From NCBI RefSeq assembly GCF_900609045.1, contig NZ_UXAV01000018.1, positions 26,445-90,444 on the forward strand: a stretch of DNA of 64,000 bases. The letters run 5' to 3'. The position numbers and the translations under genes were made by a program. Shown piece after piece: positions 45,445-54,841 of the stretch. Position 1 is the stretch's first letter, and every line of letters begins with the position of its first letter. The DNA is from Filibacter tadaridae. Its GTDB lineage: Bacteria > Bacillota > Bacilli > Bacillales_A > Planococcaceae. The notes beneath the pieces were generated by a model. That model did not search any database. It saw only the letters and a program-made list of their open reading frames with translations, and was not told where the DNA came from.

Positions 45445-47163
45445 ATGTTGAAAAAGTTTTTTTCATATTACAAGCCGCATAAACGTTTGTTTATCATCGA
45501 CTTTTCAAGTGCAGTTTTTGTGGCTTTACTTGAACTCGCTTTTCCTATGGCAGTTCAATGGTTCATCGATGAATTGTTGCCAAAAGGTGATTGGAGTAAA
45601 ATCATCACGATCAGCGTTCTTTTACTAGTTGTCTACCTATTGAGCACGTTCTTACAATATATCGTCAGCTATCTAGGTCATAAACTAGGCATCAATATCG
45701 AAACGGACATGCGTCAGCAACTGTTCAATCATGTCCACCGCCAATCATTCCGTTTCTTTGACAATACAAAAACCGGTCATTTAATGAGTCGGATTACAAA
45801 TGACTTATTTGATATCGGGGAACTCGCCCACCACGGTCCCGAAGATGTATTCATCGCATTTCTAACACTTATAGGTGCATTCATACTTATGTATACCATC
45901 AATCCCGAACTTGCAATCATTGCTATTTTAATGGTGCCATTCCTAATCGTGCTGGTTACGTTTTGTAATATCAAGATGAACGCAGCGTGGCAAAACATGT
46001 ATGGGAAAATTGCGGATGTGAATGCGCGGGTAGAAGATTCCGTTTCAGGTGCACGCGTTGTCAAATCCTTCACAAATGAGAAATTTGAAATGGCACGTTT
46101 TCATACAGATAACGGTAATTTTAGGATTGCCAAACTTGTCGCCTACAACGTAATGGCTTGGACGCATTCCAGCATTTATATGACGACCCGCCTCGTCACA
46201 CTCATCGTCCTTATTGTGGGTGCCTGGTTTACACTGAACGATAAGTTGTTAATTGGTGAACTGGTAAGCTTTATCTTATTCGTTAATATCCTTATCAAAC
46301 CGGTTGATAAAATAAGCGCATTACTTGAATTGTATCCAAAAGGGATGGCCGGGTTCCAACGATTCCTTGATTTGATCGATGAGGAACCTGAAATTTTGGA
46401 TTGCAAAGATGCAATCACCGTACCACGTCTACAAGGGAATATCACTTTCGACAATGTCTATTTCAGTTATGAAGGTGAAAAAACCGTTTTAAATGGCATC
46501 GACTTATCTGTCCGCGCGGGACAAACAATTGCCTTTGTAGGTCCTTCAGGCGCGGGGAAAACGACGATTTGTTCACTCATTCCACGTTTCTATGACGTCA
46601 ATGAAGGTGCTATAACAATCGACGGTATCGATGTTCGGAATATGACCCAGCATTCACTACGCTCACAAATCGGTATTGTTCAGCAGGACGTATTCCTATT
46701 TACTGGTACGGTTAAGGAAAATATCGCATATGGAAAATTGGATGCGTCTGATGCTGAAATATTCAAAGCTGCAAATCGGGCCCATCTTGACGAGTTTATC
46801 TCCAAATTGCCGGATGGTTATGAAACGCAGATTGGTGAGCGTGGATTAAAGCTGTCGGGCGGACAGAAACAACGCCTTGCAATTGCTCGTATGTTCCTGA
46901 AAAACCCACCCATCCTTATTTTGGATGAGGCAACATCTGCACTCGATACAGAAACCGAACGCATCATACAACAATCGCTCGCCGAACTCTCAGAAAATCG
47001 TACGACATTGGTCATTGCACATCGATTGGCCACAATTCGTGATGCAGATCGTGTAGTAGTTATCACTGAAAACGGTATTGCTGAAGATGGCAAGTACGAT
47101 GAACTCGTAAATCATGGCGGTGTTTTTGCCCGGTTGCATAATATTCAATTTCAGAAGGTTTAA
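45445..47163 (+). CDS. ywjA: ABC exporter, fused permease-ATPase (YwjA-like)
   Basis: 572 residues, extensive similarity to B. subtilis YwjA (for example LGINIETDMRQQLFNH and LAHHGPEDVFIA). A six-helix membrane domain (about 15-310) is followed by the ATPase: Walker A GPSGAGKTT, signature LSGGQKQRLAIARMF, Walker B ILILDEATSALD, H-loop IAHRLATI. A half-transporter that would dimerise; substrate unknown. ATG 45445 follows AAAGGGGATTCG. Ends 55 bases before a strong hairpin. Confidence 0.9.
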   Translation: MLKKFFSYYKPHKRLFIIDFSSAVFVALLELAFPMAVQWFIDELLPKGDWSKIITISVLLLVVYLLSTFLQYIVSYLGHKLGINIETDMRQQLFNHVHRQSFRFFDNTKTGHLMSRITNDLFDIGELAHHGPEDVFIAFLTLIGAFILMYTINPELAIIAILMVPFLIVLVTFCNIKMNAAWQNMYGKIADVNARVEDSVSGARVVKSFTNEKFEMARFHTDNGNFRIAKLVAYNVMAWTHSSIYMTTRLVTLIVLIVGAWFTLNDKLLIGELVSFILFVNILIKPVDKISALLELYPKGMAGFQRFLDLIDEEPEILDCKDAITVPRLQGNITFDNVYFSYEGEKTVLNGIDLSVRAGQTIAFVGPSGAGKTTICSLIPRFYDVNEGAITIDGIDVRNMTQHSLRSQIGIVQQDVFLFTGTVKENIAYGKLDASDAEIFKAANRAHLDEFISKLPDGYETQIGERGLKLSGGQKQRLAIARMFLKNPPILILDEATSALDTETERIIQQSLAELSENRTTLVIAHRLATIRDADRVVVITENGIAEDGKYDELVNHGGVFARLHNIQFQKV

Positions 47164-47218
47164 CAAGTAAGAAAGCGGGTATACTACAATTATCCCACCC
47201 CCTTTCTCTTAGATAGAA

Positions 47219-47266
47219 GAAAGCTGCACCGCAGGACCAATAAGGTCATGCGGTGCAGCTTATTTT
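47219..47266 (+). terminator. Terminator of ywjA
   Basis: AAGCTGCACCGCA pairs perfectly with TGCGGTGCAGCTT, then ATTTTATG. The T run is short, but the stem is very stable. Confidence 0.75.
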
Positions 47267-47270
47267 ATGT

Positions 47271-47393
47271 CCAGCTTCTGCGCCTAGCCCCTCGAGTCAC
47301 TTCGGTTTCGAAAGCAATGGCAAAGTACGCCATTGTTTTCGAAACCTCCAGTGCTTGTCGGGGCTGACATAGGCGCAGAAGCTTTTCTTTTTG
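47271..47393. repeat. GC-rich stem-loop intergenic repeat, kind A, copy 2
   Basis: Outer arms CCAGCTTCTGCGCCTA and GGCGCAGAAGCTTTTC enclose AGCCCC/GGGGCT, a GGTTTCGAAA/TTTCGAAACC stem and GCAATGGC/GCCATTG. The shoulder sequences match the copy at 17349 in opposite orientation. Confidence 0.8.
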
Positions 47394-47396
47394 TCC

Positions 47397-47513
47397 AGCT
47401 TCTGCGCCTAGGGGCTCGGGTCATAAGCCGGCACGGCTATGCGGCAAAGTGCGCCGCCTTTCCGTTCCGGCTTATGCCTGTCGCCCCTGTTCAAGGCGCA
47501 GAAGCTTTTCTTA
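47397..47513. repeat. GC-rich stem-loop intergenic repeat, kind B, copy 2
   Basis: It has the same outer arms as its neighbour at 47271 but an interior like that at 11540 (GGGTCATAAGCCGG, GCAAAGTGCGCCGC, CCGGCTTATGCCTGTCGC). It reaches the stop codon of hflX. Together the two copies fill the ywjA-hflX gap (47164-47510). Confidence 0.8.
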
Positions 47514-48782
47514 GTGACTAATTATGAATTCTTCTATTTTTTTTCGATCTGCCGCATTCATTTCTACGGTCATTAATGTTCCTTCTTCTTCATATGACGT
47601 TGTTTTGACATTTGCTTTATCATTTAAAAAAGCGACAATATCGCCACGGTCGAATGGAATAAGCAGTTTACACGTTGTATACTGGCCGAAAATATGTCTT
47701 TTTATCAATTCAATGAGCTCGTTTAGTCCTTTGCCTTCCTTTGCGGAAAGCCAGATGCTATTATCACTCACTTTGGGATAAGGGATTTCTGCAAGATCTG
47801 CTTTATTGTAAATATTAAGGGTGGATACATTTTGCACACCAACGTCTTGCAGTGTGTCATTCGTTACTTCCATCATATAGTCGTGTTCTGAATTCGACAC
47901 ATCAACGACATGGAGAAGTAAATCTGCATCGCGTGCTTCTTCCAATGTTGAACGGAATGCTTTTACAAGATGATGCGGAAGTTTCGAGACGAAACCGACC
48001 GTATCCGTCAATATGAATTCTTTATTATCCGCAAGTTCCACTTTCCGCACAGACGTATCGAGCGTTGCAAATAACATATTTTCTTCAAATACTTGTTTCG
48101 CGTTGTCCCCATCCATTTTCTTCAGTAATTGATTCATCAATGTTGACTTTCCTGCATTTGTATAGCCGACGATTGAAACGACGGGCGTGCCACTTTTCTT
48201 GCGTTGTTTACGTTGCGTTTCGCGTTGATCTTTTACATGATTGAGATCATGGCCCAATTTAGCAATCTGGTCTTCAATTTTCCGACGGTCCAGCTCAAGC
48301 TTTGTTTCCCCGGCACCCTTATTTTGAAGACCGCCGCCCGTGCCTCCTCCTTGTCTGCCGAGTGATGCACGTAAACCGACGAGTCTAGGAAGCATGTAAT
48401 GAAGTTGGGCCAGTTCAACTTGCATCCGTGCTTCGCTAGTTTTTGCGCGTCTTGCAAATATGTCCAGGATTAGCATTGTACGATCGATGACTTTACAATT
48501 CAGCTCTTGTTCTATATTTCGAATCTGCGACGGCGAAAGTTCATCGTTGAATATGATTAAGTTCGCATCCAATTCCTCATAATAGTTTTGAATTTCATCA
48601 ATTTTCCCTTTTCCAACATAATGACCCGCATGGCGTCGCTCCATTTTTTGCGTTACTTCTCCAACGACTTCGACGTCAAGCGCTTCAGCAAGGTTTTTCA
48701 ATTCTTCCATTGCATATTCGAAATGCTCGTCTTTTTGTTCATGCACCCCAACAAGTATTGCACGTTCTTGTAACGTATCCAT
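47511..48782 (-). CDS. hflX: Ribosome-associated GTPase HflX
   Basis: 423 residues. The N-terminal HflX domain ([20 protein letters not shown]) is followed by the glycine-rich linker [20 protein letters not shown] and a TRAFAC GTPase domain: G1 [10 protein letters not shown]3 DTVGFV, G4 NKAD. HflX splits or rescues stalled 70S ribosomes under stress. ATG 48782 ([13 protein letters not shown]) lies after AGGAGAGGAG. The frame is open further up to 48884, but that part enters a MITE-like element and is not coding. Confidence 0.95.
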   Translation of the reverse strand: MDTLQERAILVGVHEQKDEHFEYAMEELKNLAEALDVEVVGEVTQKMERRHAGHYVGKGKIDEIQNYYEELDANLIIFNDELSPSQIRNIEQELNCKVIDRTMLILDIFARRAKTSEARMQVELAQLHYMLPRLVGLRASLGRQGGGTGGGLQNKGAGETKLELDRRKIEDQIAKLGHDLNHVKDQRETQRKQRKKSGTPVVSIVGYTNAGKSTLMNQLLKKMDGDNAKQVFEENMLFATLDTSVRKVELADNKEFILTDTVGFVSKLPHHLVKAFRSTLEEARDADLLLHVVDVSNSEHDYMMEVTNDTLQDVGVQNVSTLNIYNKADLAEIPYPKVSDNSIWLSAKEGKGLNELIELIKRHIFGQYTTCKLLIPFDRGDIVAFLNDKANVKTTSYEEEGTLMTVEMNAADRKKIEEFIISH

Positions 48783-48840
48783 ATAATGTCTCCTCTCCTG
48801 GCAATAATAGATGACTCCATACTGCTGTAAAAAATTACGA

Positions 48841-48938
48841 CTATATATGTTGAAATAAAGAATCCTCTCAACAACGCTCGGCACTTGGGGATGCCTCCCG
48901 TGGGAGATTATACTGAATCATTCGGTCAACATATATAG
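48841..48938. mobile_element. MITE-like element, copy 2 (98 bp)
   Basis: Perfect 13-bp terminal inverted repeat CTATATATGTTGA / TCAACATATATAG. The left 60 bases nearly equal those of the copy at 34781 (AAGAATCCTCTCAACAACG, then CTCGGCACTTGGGGATGCC). The internal hairpin of copy 1 is missing and replaced by CTCCCGTGGGAG. It lies 58 bases upstream of the hflX start codon and 15 bases after the end of the downstream glyoxalase-like gene. No coding capacity. Confidence 0.72.
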
Positions 48939-48953
48939 TTTTCCCTGACTACT

Positions 48954-49649
48954 TCATTTAGTCTGTTCAACTACAACATCCGTCAACCTATCTTTACCAC
49001 CTTTTTGCCCGCTAAACCTTAACAGGCTATTCGATAATACGATAGTGCTGTCCTGACCCACTTTTTTTGCTACCAAGTGCGCCCAACTCGCTGCCATTTT
49101 TTGTGGGTTACTGACTTTAAATACACACTCCTTAATTTCACTTTTTTCATTCTCATGTGTAATTGTTCCATCATTACGAAGCATGGTCAAACGTGATTCT
49201 TCTGTATCCTCCCACTCAATGAAAAAAGGCATCGGCAATTCATCCGAAATGATTTGATCCACAAACAGCATTTTCCATTTTCGAAGATTGCCATCTGCCG
49301 TTTTCCGTTCAGCGGCAAGCACACCCGACGTGCGGAAACCCTTGTTTTTAATCTCTTCGTTAAATGATTCGATGTCTTCAACCGATAGACAAACCGTTCC
49401 CCATCCCTCATTCTCCTGGAGATCGTTCAGCAACAGATCAGTCAAAGGGTGCTTCGCTTCTCTCGCTATACCCAATCTTTCAACTGAAAGCCATTCAATA
49501 TAAGCGTTTTTTACGTAAAGAAGTGCATTATGCGTTCCCCACTTTTCATGACGACCACCCACTACCGCATGTTGTCCATTTGCCCGCTGTTCCTCAACAA
49601 TTTGTGTTGAAGGCTTATATGTGAAGTAAACGACATGATCTAGTTTCAA
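48954..49649 (-). CDS. Glyoxalase-like (VOC) domain protein
   Basis: 231 residues. LKLDHVVYFTYKPS at the start and the repeated beta-alpha-beta-beta-beta pattern fit the Glyoxalase_3/VOC group; His4 (LDH) and Glu residues in AYIEWLSVE could bind metal. The reaction is unknown. The start is a TTG at 49649, eight bases after AAGGGG. The frame reaches 49724, but a terminator at 49684-49713 lies in that part, so it cannot be used. It is the gene after putP on the same strand, with its own promoter expected. Confidence 0.75.
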   Translation of the reverse strand: MKLDHVVYFTYKPSTQIVEEQRANGQHAVVGGRHEKWGTHNALLYVKNAYIEWLSVERLGIAREAKHPLTDLLLNDLQENEGWGTVCLSVEDIESFNEEIKNKGFRTSGVLAAERKTADGNLRKWKMLFVDQIISDELPMPFFIEWEDTEESRLTMLRNDGTITHENEKSEIKECVFKVSNPQKMAASWAHLVAKKVGQDSTIVLSNSLLRFSGQKGGKDRLTDVVVEQTK

Positions 49650-49683
49650 TGGAAGTACCCCTTTCTTCATCTGTAAAAGTATA

Positions 49684-49713
49684 GACAAAAGCCTGCAGGT
49701 TTTCACTGCAGGC
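49684..49713 (-). terminator. Terminator of putP
   Basis: GCCTGCAG and CTGCAGGC around TGAAAAC, followed on the minus strand by TTTTG. Confidence 0.8.
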
Positions 49714-49720
49714 CCATCTC

Positions 49721-51205
49721 TCACCGTTCCTTTTTCAACATAGTAAGTGTTTCTGTGAATTCCTTTTCAATTTCATCATTTTGTTTGTACGTCAGTAAAC
49801 TTACAAAGTATGTGACAAGTAAGCAGATGATAAAGCCAGGGACGATTTCATATAATGTATCAGTTAATACTTTTACATTTCCCCAGATCATAACAGTGAT
49901 TGCGCCGGATACCATTCCCCATAATGCACCTTTGGAAGTAATTTTACGCCAGTACAGCGTCAGTAGGATTACCGGCCCGAACGCAGCGCCGAATCCTGCC
50001 CAAGCGAATGCTACTAGTGCTAAAATGGACTCATTATTTGGCCAAGCGAGCACCATTGCAACGAGCGCCACAATGAGCACTGCCATTCTTCCTAAAAATA
50101 CATACCGCTTATCCGTTGCATCCGTTTTTATAACAGCCTTATACAAATCCTCGATAAGCGCTGAAGACGTAACGATAAGTTGTGATGAAATCGTACTCAT
50201 GACCGCTGCTAGAACAGCAGCAAGCATAATCCCGGCAACGAATGGATGGAAAATGATTTGCCCAAGATCTATGAACACTGTTTCAGGATCCACTAACGTG
50301 GCACCCGGATTTTGATAGAAATACGCAATTCCGACGAGAGCAGTTGCAACTGCTCCGAAAAGACTTATCAGCATCCAACCAATACCAATACGGCGCGCAC
50401 TTTTGACCTCTTTAACAGAACTGATCGCCATAAATCGAACGATTATATGCGGTTGCCCAAAATAGCCAAGCCCCCAAGCGACCGATGATAAAACACCAAG
50501 GAAAGTCGCGCCGGACAAGAAGTTCAGTAAATCCGGGTTAACTGTTTGGATACTTTCCGTTGTTTCCGCTACGCCACCTGTCCAGAATACACCAACAATC
50601 GGCACAAGTAGTAACGCAAAGAACATGATGAGCCCTTGCACAAAATCCGTATAACTGACTGCCAGAAATCCGCCGAATAAGGTATAAGCGATTACAACGA
50701 CAGAAACAAGGACTAATCCGACGTGGTAGTCAAGACCAAACGAACTAAGGAAAAACTTCCCGCCTGCCACCATTCCGGATGATACATAGAATGTAAAGAA
50801 AATCAGAATGATGATACCCGAAGCAATCCGTAAAAATCTTGATTTGTCTTTCAAACGATTTTCCAAGAAACTAGGAATCGTGATAGAATCATTCGTTACT
50901 TGCGTATAGACGCGTAGTCGTGGTGCAACGATCAACCAGTTCAAATAGGCACCGATTGTCAAACCGATTGCCATCCAGGCTTCAACAAGCCCGTTCAAAT
51001 AGATAGCCCCTGGCAATCCCATGAGCAACCAACCTGACATATCGGCGGCACCCGCACTAAGCGCTGTCACAGCCGGACCAAGTGATCGACCACCTAGCAT
51101 ATAATCCGTCAGATTGGCAGTGCGTCTAAATGCATACCATCCTATGAATAGCATCGTCGCTAAGTATAAAATAATTGCGATTAACTGATACATTTCACTA
51201 GACAT
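49721..51205 (-). CDS. putP: Sodium/proline symporter PutP (SSS family)
   Basis: 494 residues, 12-13 membrane helices. LGGRSLGPAVTALSAGAADMSG and the Na+-binding helix region AAVLAAVMSTISSQLIVTSSA are the PutP/OpuE signatures. It takes up proline with Na+ for osmoprotection or as nutrient. AAGGGGG lies before the ATG. It may profit from the Na+ gradient kept by the Mrp complex encoded elsewhere in the window. Terminated 8 bases after the stop. Confidence 0.93.
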   Translation of the reverse strand: MSSEMYQLIAIILYLATMLFIGWYAFRRTANLTDYMLGGRSLGPAVTALSAGAADMSGWLLMGLPGAIYLNGLVEAWMAIGLTIGAYLNWLIVAPRLRVYTQVTNDSITIPSFLENRLKDKSRFLRIASGIIILIFFTFYVSSGMVAGGKFFLSSFGLDYHVGLVLVSVVVIAYTLFGGFLAVSYTDFVQGLIMFFALLLVPIVGVFWTGGVAETTESIQTVNPDLLNFLSGATFLGVLSSVAWGLGYFGQPHIIVRFMAISSVKEVKSARRIGIGWMLISLFGAVATALVGIAYFYQNPGATLVDPETVFIDLGQIIFHPFVAGIMLAAVLAAVMSTISSQLIVTSSALIEDLYKAVIKTDATDKRYVFLGRMAVLIVALVAMVLAWPNNESILALVAFAWAGFGAAFGPVILLTLYWRKITSKGALWGMVSGAITVMIWGNVKVLTDTLYEIVPGFIICLLVTYFVSLLTYKQNDEIEKEFTETLTMLKKER

Positions 51206-51374
51206 ACTAAATCCCCCTTTATGAATAAACTAATTATAACATATGAACTACTATAGATAATTATTTTTCCGAACAATCTGCCTGACTTTTTTCTAAGAGG
51301 AATTGTTTACCACGATGAGACATTCTTCTTAGGATTTCCCGGGAAATAACAGCATTTCGACAATAGACGAAATG

Positions 51375-51412
51375 AAAAGCGTATTCCCTGGCTAACCAGG
51401 GAATACGCTTTT
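51375..51412. terminator. Terminator of the acyl-CoA synthetase gene
   Basis: AAAAGCGTATTCCCTGG with its perfect complement around CTAA, with A and T runs on both sides. Confidence 0.9.
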
Positions 51413-53046
51413 CATTGATGCGATTTTTCCATCGACATTTCCCGCAGTACAAATTTCATGATTTTCCCCGATGCAGTCATCGGATATTCATCCGTAAACT
51501 CAATGTATTTTGGGATTTTATGATGTGATATTTTCCCCTTACAATATTCACGTACACTTTCCGCATCCAAATCCGCACCTTCTTTTGGAATAATCCACGC
51601 CATTAGCTCTTCCCCATATTTCTGGTCAGGCACTCCTACAACCTGGACGTCGGAAACTGCGGGGTGCGTATAAAGGAATTCTTCCACTTCTTTCGGATAG
51701 ATATTCTCCCCGCCTCGAATGACCATATCCTTTATGCGACCTGTAATGTCGATATAACCTTCATCGTCCATAACGGCTATATCACCTGTGTGCAACCAAC
51801 CTTCAAAATCGATTGCATCGCGTGTCGCTTCCTCGTTATTGTAATAGCCTTTCATAACGTGGTATCCCCGTGTACAAAGTTCTCCCGGATAACCCACTGG
51901 TACTTCTTCACCGGTTACCGGATCAACGATTTTCACTTCGACATGGGGATGAGGTTTTCCAACGGTTGAAACGCGCTTTTCAATCGGATCATCTGTCTTT
52001 GTCTGCGTAATAACGGGTGAAGATTCCGTTTGTCCATAACAAATCGTAATTTCACTTGCACCCATATCCTCTATTACACGTTTCATCACTTCAATTGGAC
52101 ATGTGGAACCGGCCATAATACCTGTTCGAAGTGACGATGTATCAAACTTTTTGAAGTCAGGATGGTTCAATTCCGCGATGAACATCGTTGGCACGCCGTG
52201 AAGAGCTGTACATTTTTCATCTTGGACGGCTTGGAGAACACGTAACGGATCGAATTGTTCGAGTAAAACCATTGCCGAACCGTGTGTCACTGCAGCCATC
52301 GTTCCGAGAACACAACCGAAACAGTGGAAGAATGGAACTGGAATGCATACTCGATCCTGCTCAGTCAATTTCATATAATCACCAATCAGCTTGCCATTGT
52401 TCACTACATTTTGATGGGTTAACATGACGCCTTTCGGAAAACCAGTTGTTCCCGATGTGTATTGAATATTGATGACATCATCCGGATTCAACGATTCCAA
52501 CCGTTCTTGCATTGCAGCGTCTTTCACTCCTTCAGAATGGGCAAGTAGTTCGGACCACTTATACATGCCCGCTTCTGATCGTTCAGTCATCAGGATAATT
52601 CGCTTGAAATGCGGAAGTCCCTTACTCGAAATGATGCCCCCATTACTATCCGCCAATTCCGGGCAGACATTGCGAATAATATCTATATAGCTCGTTCCTT
52701 TAAAGCTTTCATCTAAAATAAGCGTTGTCGCTTCTGATTGTTTCAACAAATACTCAAGCTCTTTTGACTGATAGTTCGTATTCACTGTAACAAGGACAGC
52801 CCCCATCTTCCCTGTTGCGAATTGTGTCAATAGCCATTGCCGTTTGTTATCCGACCAGATTGCCACGTGTTCCCCTTTTTCGATTCCCATACCTATGAAC
52901 GCCTTCGCTAGTTCATCCGTTTCCTCGTCAAACTCTTGGTAGGTTTTACGAACCTTGAGTTCCGGATAAACATATGCTTCTTTCGCTGGATACAGTCGTG
53001 CCTGCCCTTTCACAATTTCCCCCACTGTTTTATGTAACAACGTCAT
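51412..53046 (-). CDS. AMP-forming acyl-CoA synthetase (YngI-like)
   Basis: 544 residues of the ANL superfamily. Motifs: IQYTSGTTGFPKGVMLTH (P-loop), CYGQTESSP, GWLHTGDIAVMDDEGY and GRIKDMVIRGGENIYPKEVE, with the catalytic Lys in TASGKIMKFVLRE near the C-terminus. It activates a fatty or other carboxylic acid to the CoA ester with ATP. B. subtilis YngI has the same length and motifs. Chain-length preference is not readable. Monocistronic. GGGGAA precedes the ATG. Confidence 0.9.
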   Translation of the reverse strand: MTLLHKTVGEIVKGQARLYPAKEAYVYPELKVRKTYQEFDEETDELAKAFIGMGIEKGEHVAIWSDNKRQWLLTQFATGKMGAVLVTVNTNYQSKELEYLLKQSEATTLILDESFKGTSYIDIIRNVCPELADSNGGIISSKGLPHFKRIILMTERSEAGMYKWSELLAHSEGVKDAAMQERLESLNPDDVINIQYTSGTTGFPKGVMLTHQNVVNNGKLIGDYMKLTEQDRVCIPVPFFHCFGCVLGTMAAVTHGSAMVLLEQFDPLRVLQAVQDEKCTALHGVPTMFIAELNHPDFKKFDTSSLRTGIMAGSTCPIEVMKRVIEDMGASEITICYGQTESSPVITQTKTDDPIEKRVSTVGKPHPHVEVKIVDPVTGEEVPVGYPGELCTRGYHVMKGYYNNEEATRDAIDFEGWLHTGDIAVMDDEGYIDITGRIKDMVIRGGENIYPKEVEEFLYTHPAVSDVQVVGVPDQKYGEELMAWIIPKEGADLDAESVREYCKGKISHHKIPKYIEFTDEYPMTASGKIMKFVLREMSMEKSHQ

Positions 53047-53141
53047 ATGCCATTCCCCTTTCTAAATTACTTCCCGCCCTTAATATTATCACAACATTCA
53101 AAACACCGTAAGTGGATTTATGATAATTCCATGACGGTATG

Positions 53142-53182
53142 AAAAAGTGCCATTCCGCCTAGTTAGACAGAATGACACTTTG
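53142..53182 (-). terminator. Terminator of the YerD-like gene
   Basis: AAAGTGCCATTC with GAATGACACTTT (imperfect) beside an A run, giving T run on the minus strand. Confidence 0.75.
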
Positions 53183-53186
53183 TATT

Positions 53187-54746
53187 TCATTCCACTGGTG
53201 AGATGCGCCCCCGCTCGTCTTTATAAACGATGTGGTGCCGCTCCAGTTTCGTCGGCGAATCCAATCCCGCAGCTGCTGCTACACGGAATAATCCCTCGCG
53301 CATTGTTAAAATATAATTAGTGACTCGGAATTTCTTTTCTTCCACGACAAGTCCTTTTTGTAAATTCTTATCCGTCGTCGCAACTCCGGCTGGGCATTCG
53401 TTTGTATGACAACGAAGCGCCATGATGCAACCGACCGAGATCATAAAGCCACGTGCAATCTGTACAAGATCTGCACCCATCGCGAGTACAATAGCAGCAC
53501 GGTCGGGCGTTGTAATTTTTCCGGATGCAATAATCTTTACACGGTCCCGTACTTCATACTTCTGAAGAGCGTCATCAAGAAGAATAATTGCCGAACGAAG
53601 TGGCAAGCCGACACTATCTGCCAGGTCCTGATACGTAGCTCCTGATCCACCCTCCGCACCGTCAAGTGAGATGAAATCAGGACCCATTCCTGTTTCATGC
53701 ATAATGGATGCAAGCTCCTCTGCATCCTGTTTACCACCAATGACAATCTTAATGCCGACCGGTTTGCCCGAATGGTTTCGAATTTTTTCGATGAACTCAA
53801 AAAGTGTAGGATAATCATTGAACTGGTGGAATCGGTTCGGACTGTTAATAGATGTATATGGCACGACATTTCGAATTTCCGCAATCTCTTCCGTCACTTT
53901 TTCTCCTTCAACGTGACCCCCGCGCATTTTCGCCCCTTGCGCAAGTTTAAGCTCGAAAGCTTTTACCTGGGGCATATCTGCTTTTTCACGAATCCGTTCT
54001 AGGCTGAATTCCCCGTCTTCTGTTCGGTAACCGAACAAACCTGATCCGATTTGGGCGATTATATCCGCATCCCCTGCTAAATGATGCGGAGACAGTCCGC
54101 CTTCTCCAGTATTCATCCATGCACCTTTGGCCATACCAATACCCTTTGATAAAGCTGTAATTGCATTTTCTCCAAGCGCACCATAACTCATCGCTGATTG
54201 TCCAAGCATGCTGCGGACGCGGAATGGATGTTCACAATCCGGTCCTATGACAATTGCATCCTCCTCAGGTAAAAGCCAAGGTAATGCGGGTAATTCTTCA
54301 CGATGTTCTTTTCGATCAACCAAGTTATCTTCATCAACAACATAGCGCATCGTATCCACCAGATCCTCATTGTCCACGCGCATTTCCTCGTTCTGTTTTG
54401 TAAACATTGCATTGCGGATGAAGTAACCCGGTTCTTTAAAATCCCGCTTCGAACCGAAGCCGATGATACTGTTTAAATATTTCCCCGGCAGCACCATCCC
54501 TAGATACTCCACCCTACTAAATGGCTTGCCTTCATTATCACTATCAAACAGATACTGTCTTAACTCCGGTCCTGTTTTTTCGAGTACGTATCGAATTCGT
54601 CCTAATATTGGATAATTGCGTAGAATGGCATGTTGTTTTTGCCTTTTATCAAAAAAGTAAAGATACGCTGCTACCCCAATCAGAATAAGTACAATCGCTA
54701 GCGGCAACAATATCGCTACAGCGGTTAAACCGTCTATCCAACCCAT
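53187..54746 (-). CDS. Glutamate-synthase-like FMN protein (YerD-like)
   Basis: 519 residues. One N-terminal membrane helix (about 8-30) is followed by the GltB central/FMN-binding domain: MNTGEGGLSPHHLAGDADII, SLDGAEGGSGATYQDL and ALRCHTNECPAGVATTD, whose cysteines form part of the Fe-S ligand set in true glutamate synthases. No glutaminase domain is present. B. subtilis YerD has the same architecture and no firmly known reaction. AAGGGG lies before the ATG. Confidence 0.88.
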   Translation of the reverse strand: MGWIDGLTAVAILLPLAIVLILIGVAAYLYFFDKRQKQHAILRNYPILGRIRYVLEKTGPELRQYLFDSDNEGKPFSRVEYLGMVLPGKYLNSIIGFGSKRDFKEPGYFIRNAMFTKQNEEMRVDNEDLVDTMRYVVDEDNLVDRKEHREELPALPWLLPEEDAIVIGPDCEHPFRVRSMLGQSAMSYGALGENAITALSKGIGMAKGAWMNTGEGGLSPHHLAGDADIIAQIGSGLFGYRTEDGEFSLERIREKADMPQVKAFELKLAQGAKMRGGHVEGEKVTEEIAEIRNVVPYTSINSPNRFHQFNDYPTLFEFIEKIRNHSGKPVGIKIVIGGKQDAEELASIMHETGMGPDFISLDGAEGGSGATYQDLADSVGLPLRSAIILLDDALQKYEVRDRVKIIASGKITTPDRAAIVLAMGADLVQIARGFMISVGCIMALRCHTNECPAGVATTDKNLQKGLVVEEKKFRVTNYILTMREGLFRVAAAAGLDSPTKLERHHIVYKDERGRISPVE

Positions 54747-54841
54747 CTCTCCACCCCTTATTAAGCTTTATAGGTAGTTTACCACTAACGCAGTCTGTTA
54801 ATCTTATATGTACAAAGAATTTTTCTGGAGGGATTTCCTTA

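Noticed and set aside
47333..47521. 62-residue frame in the ywjA-hflX gap
   Set aside because: It lies inside the two GC-rich stem-loop repeats and has no ribosome binding site.
48783..48884. Upstream extension of hflX
   Set aside because: The extra residues are encoded by the MITE-like element, and the ribosome binding site supports ATG 48782.
49650..49724. Upstream extension of the glyoxalase-like gene
   Set aside because: It would run through the putP terminator; the TTG at 49649 has a good ribosome binding site.
51261..51452. 63-residue frame between putP and the acyl-CoA synthetase gene
   Set aside because: It contains the perfect terminator at 51375-51412 and overlaps the synthetase end.
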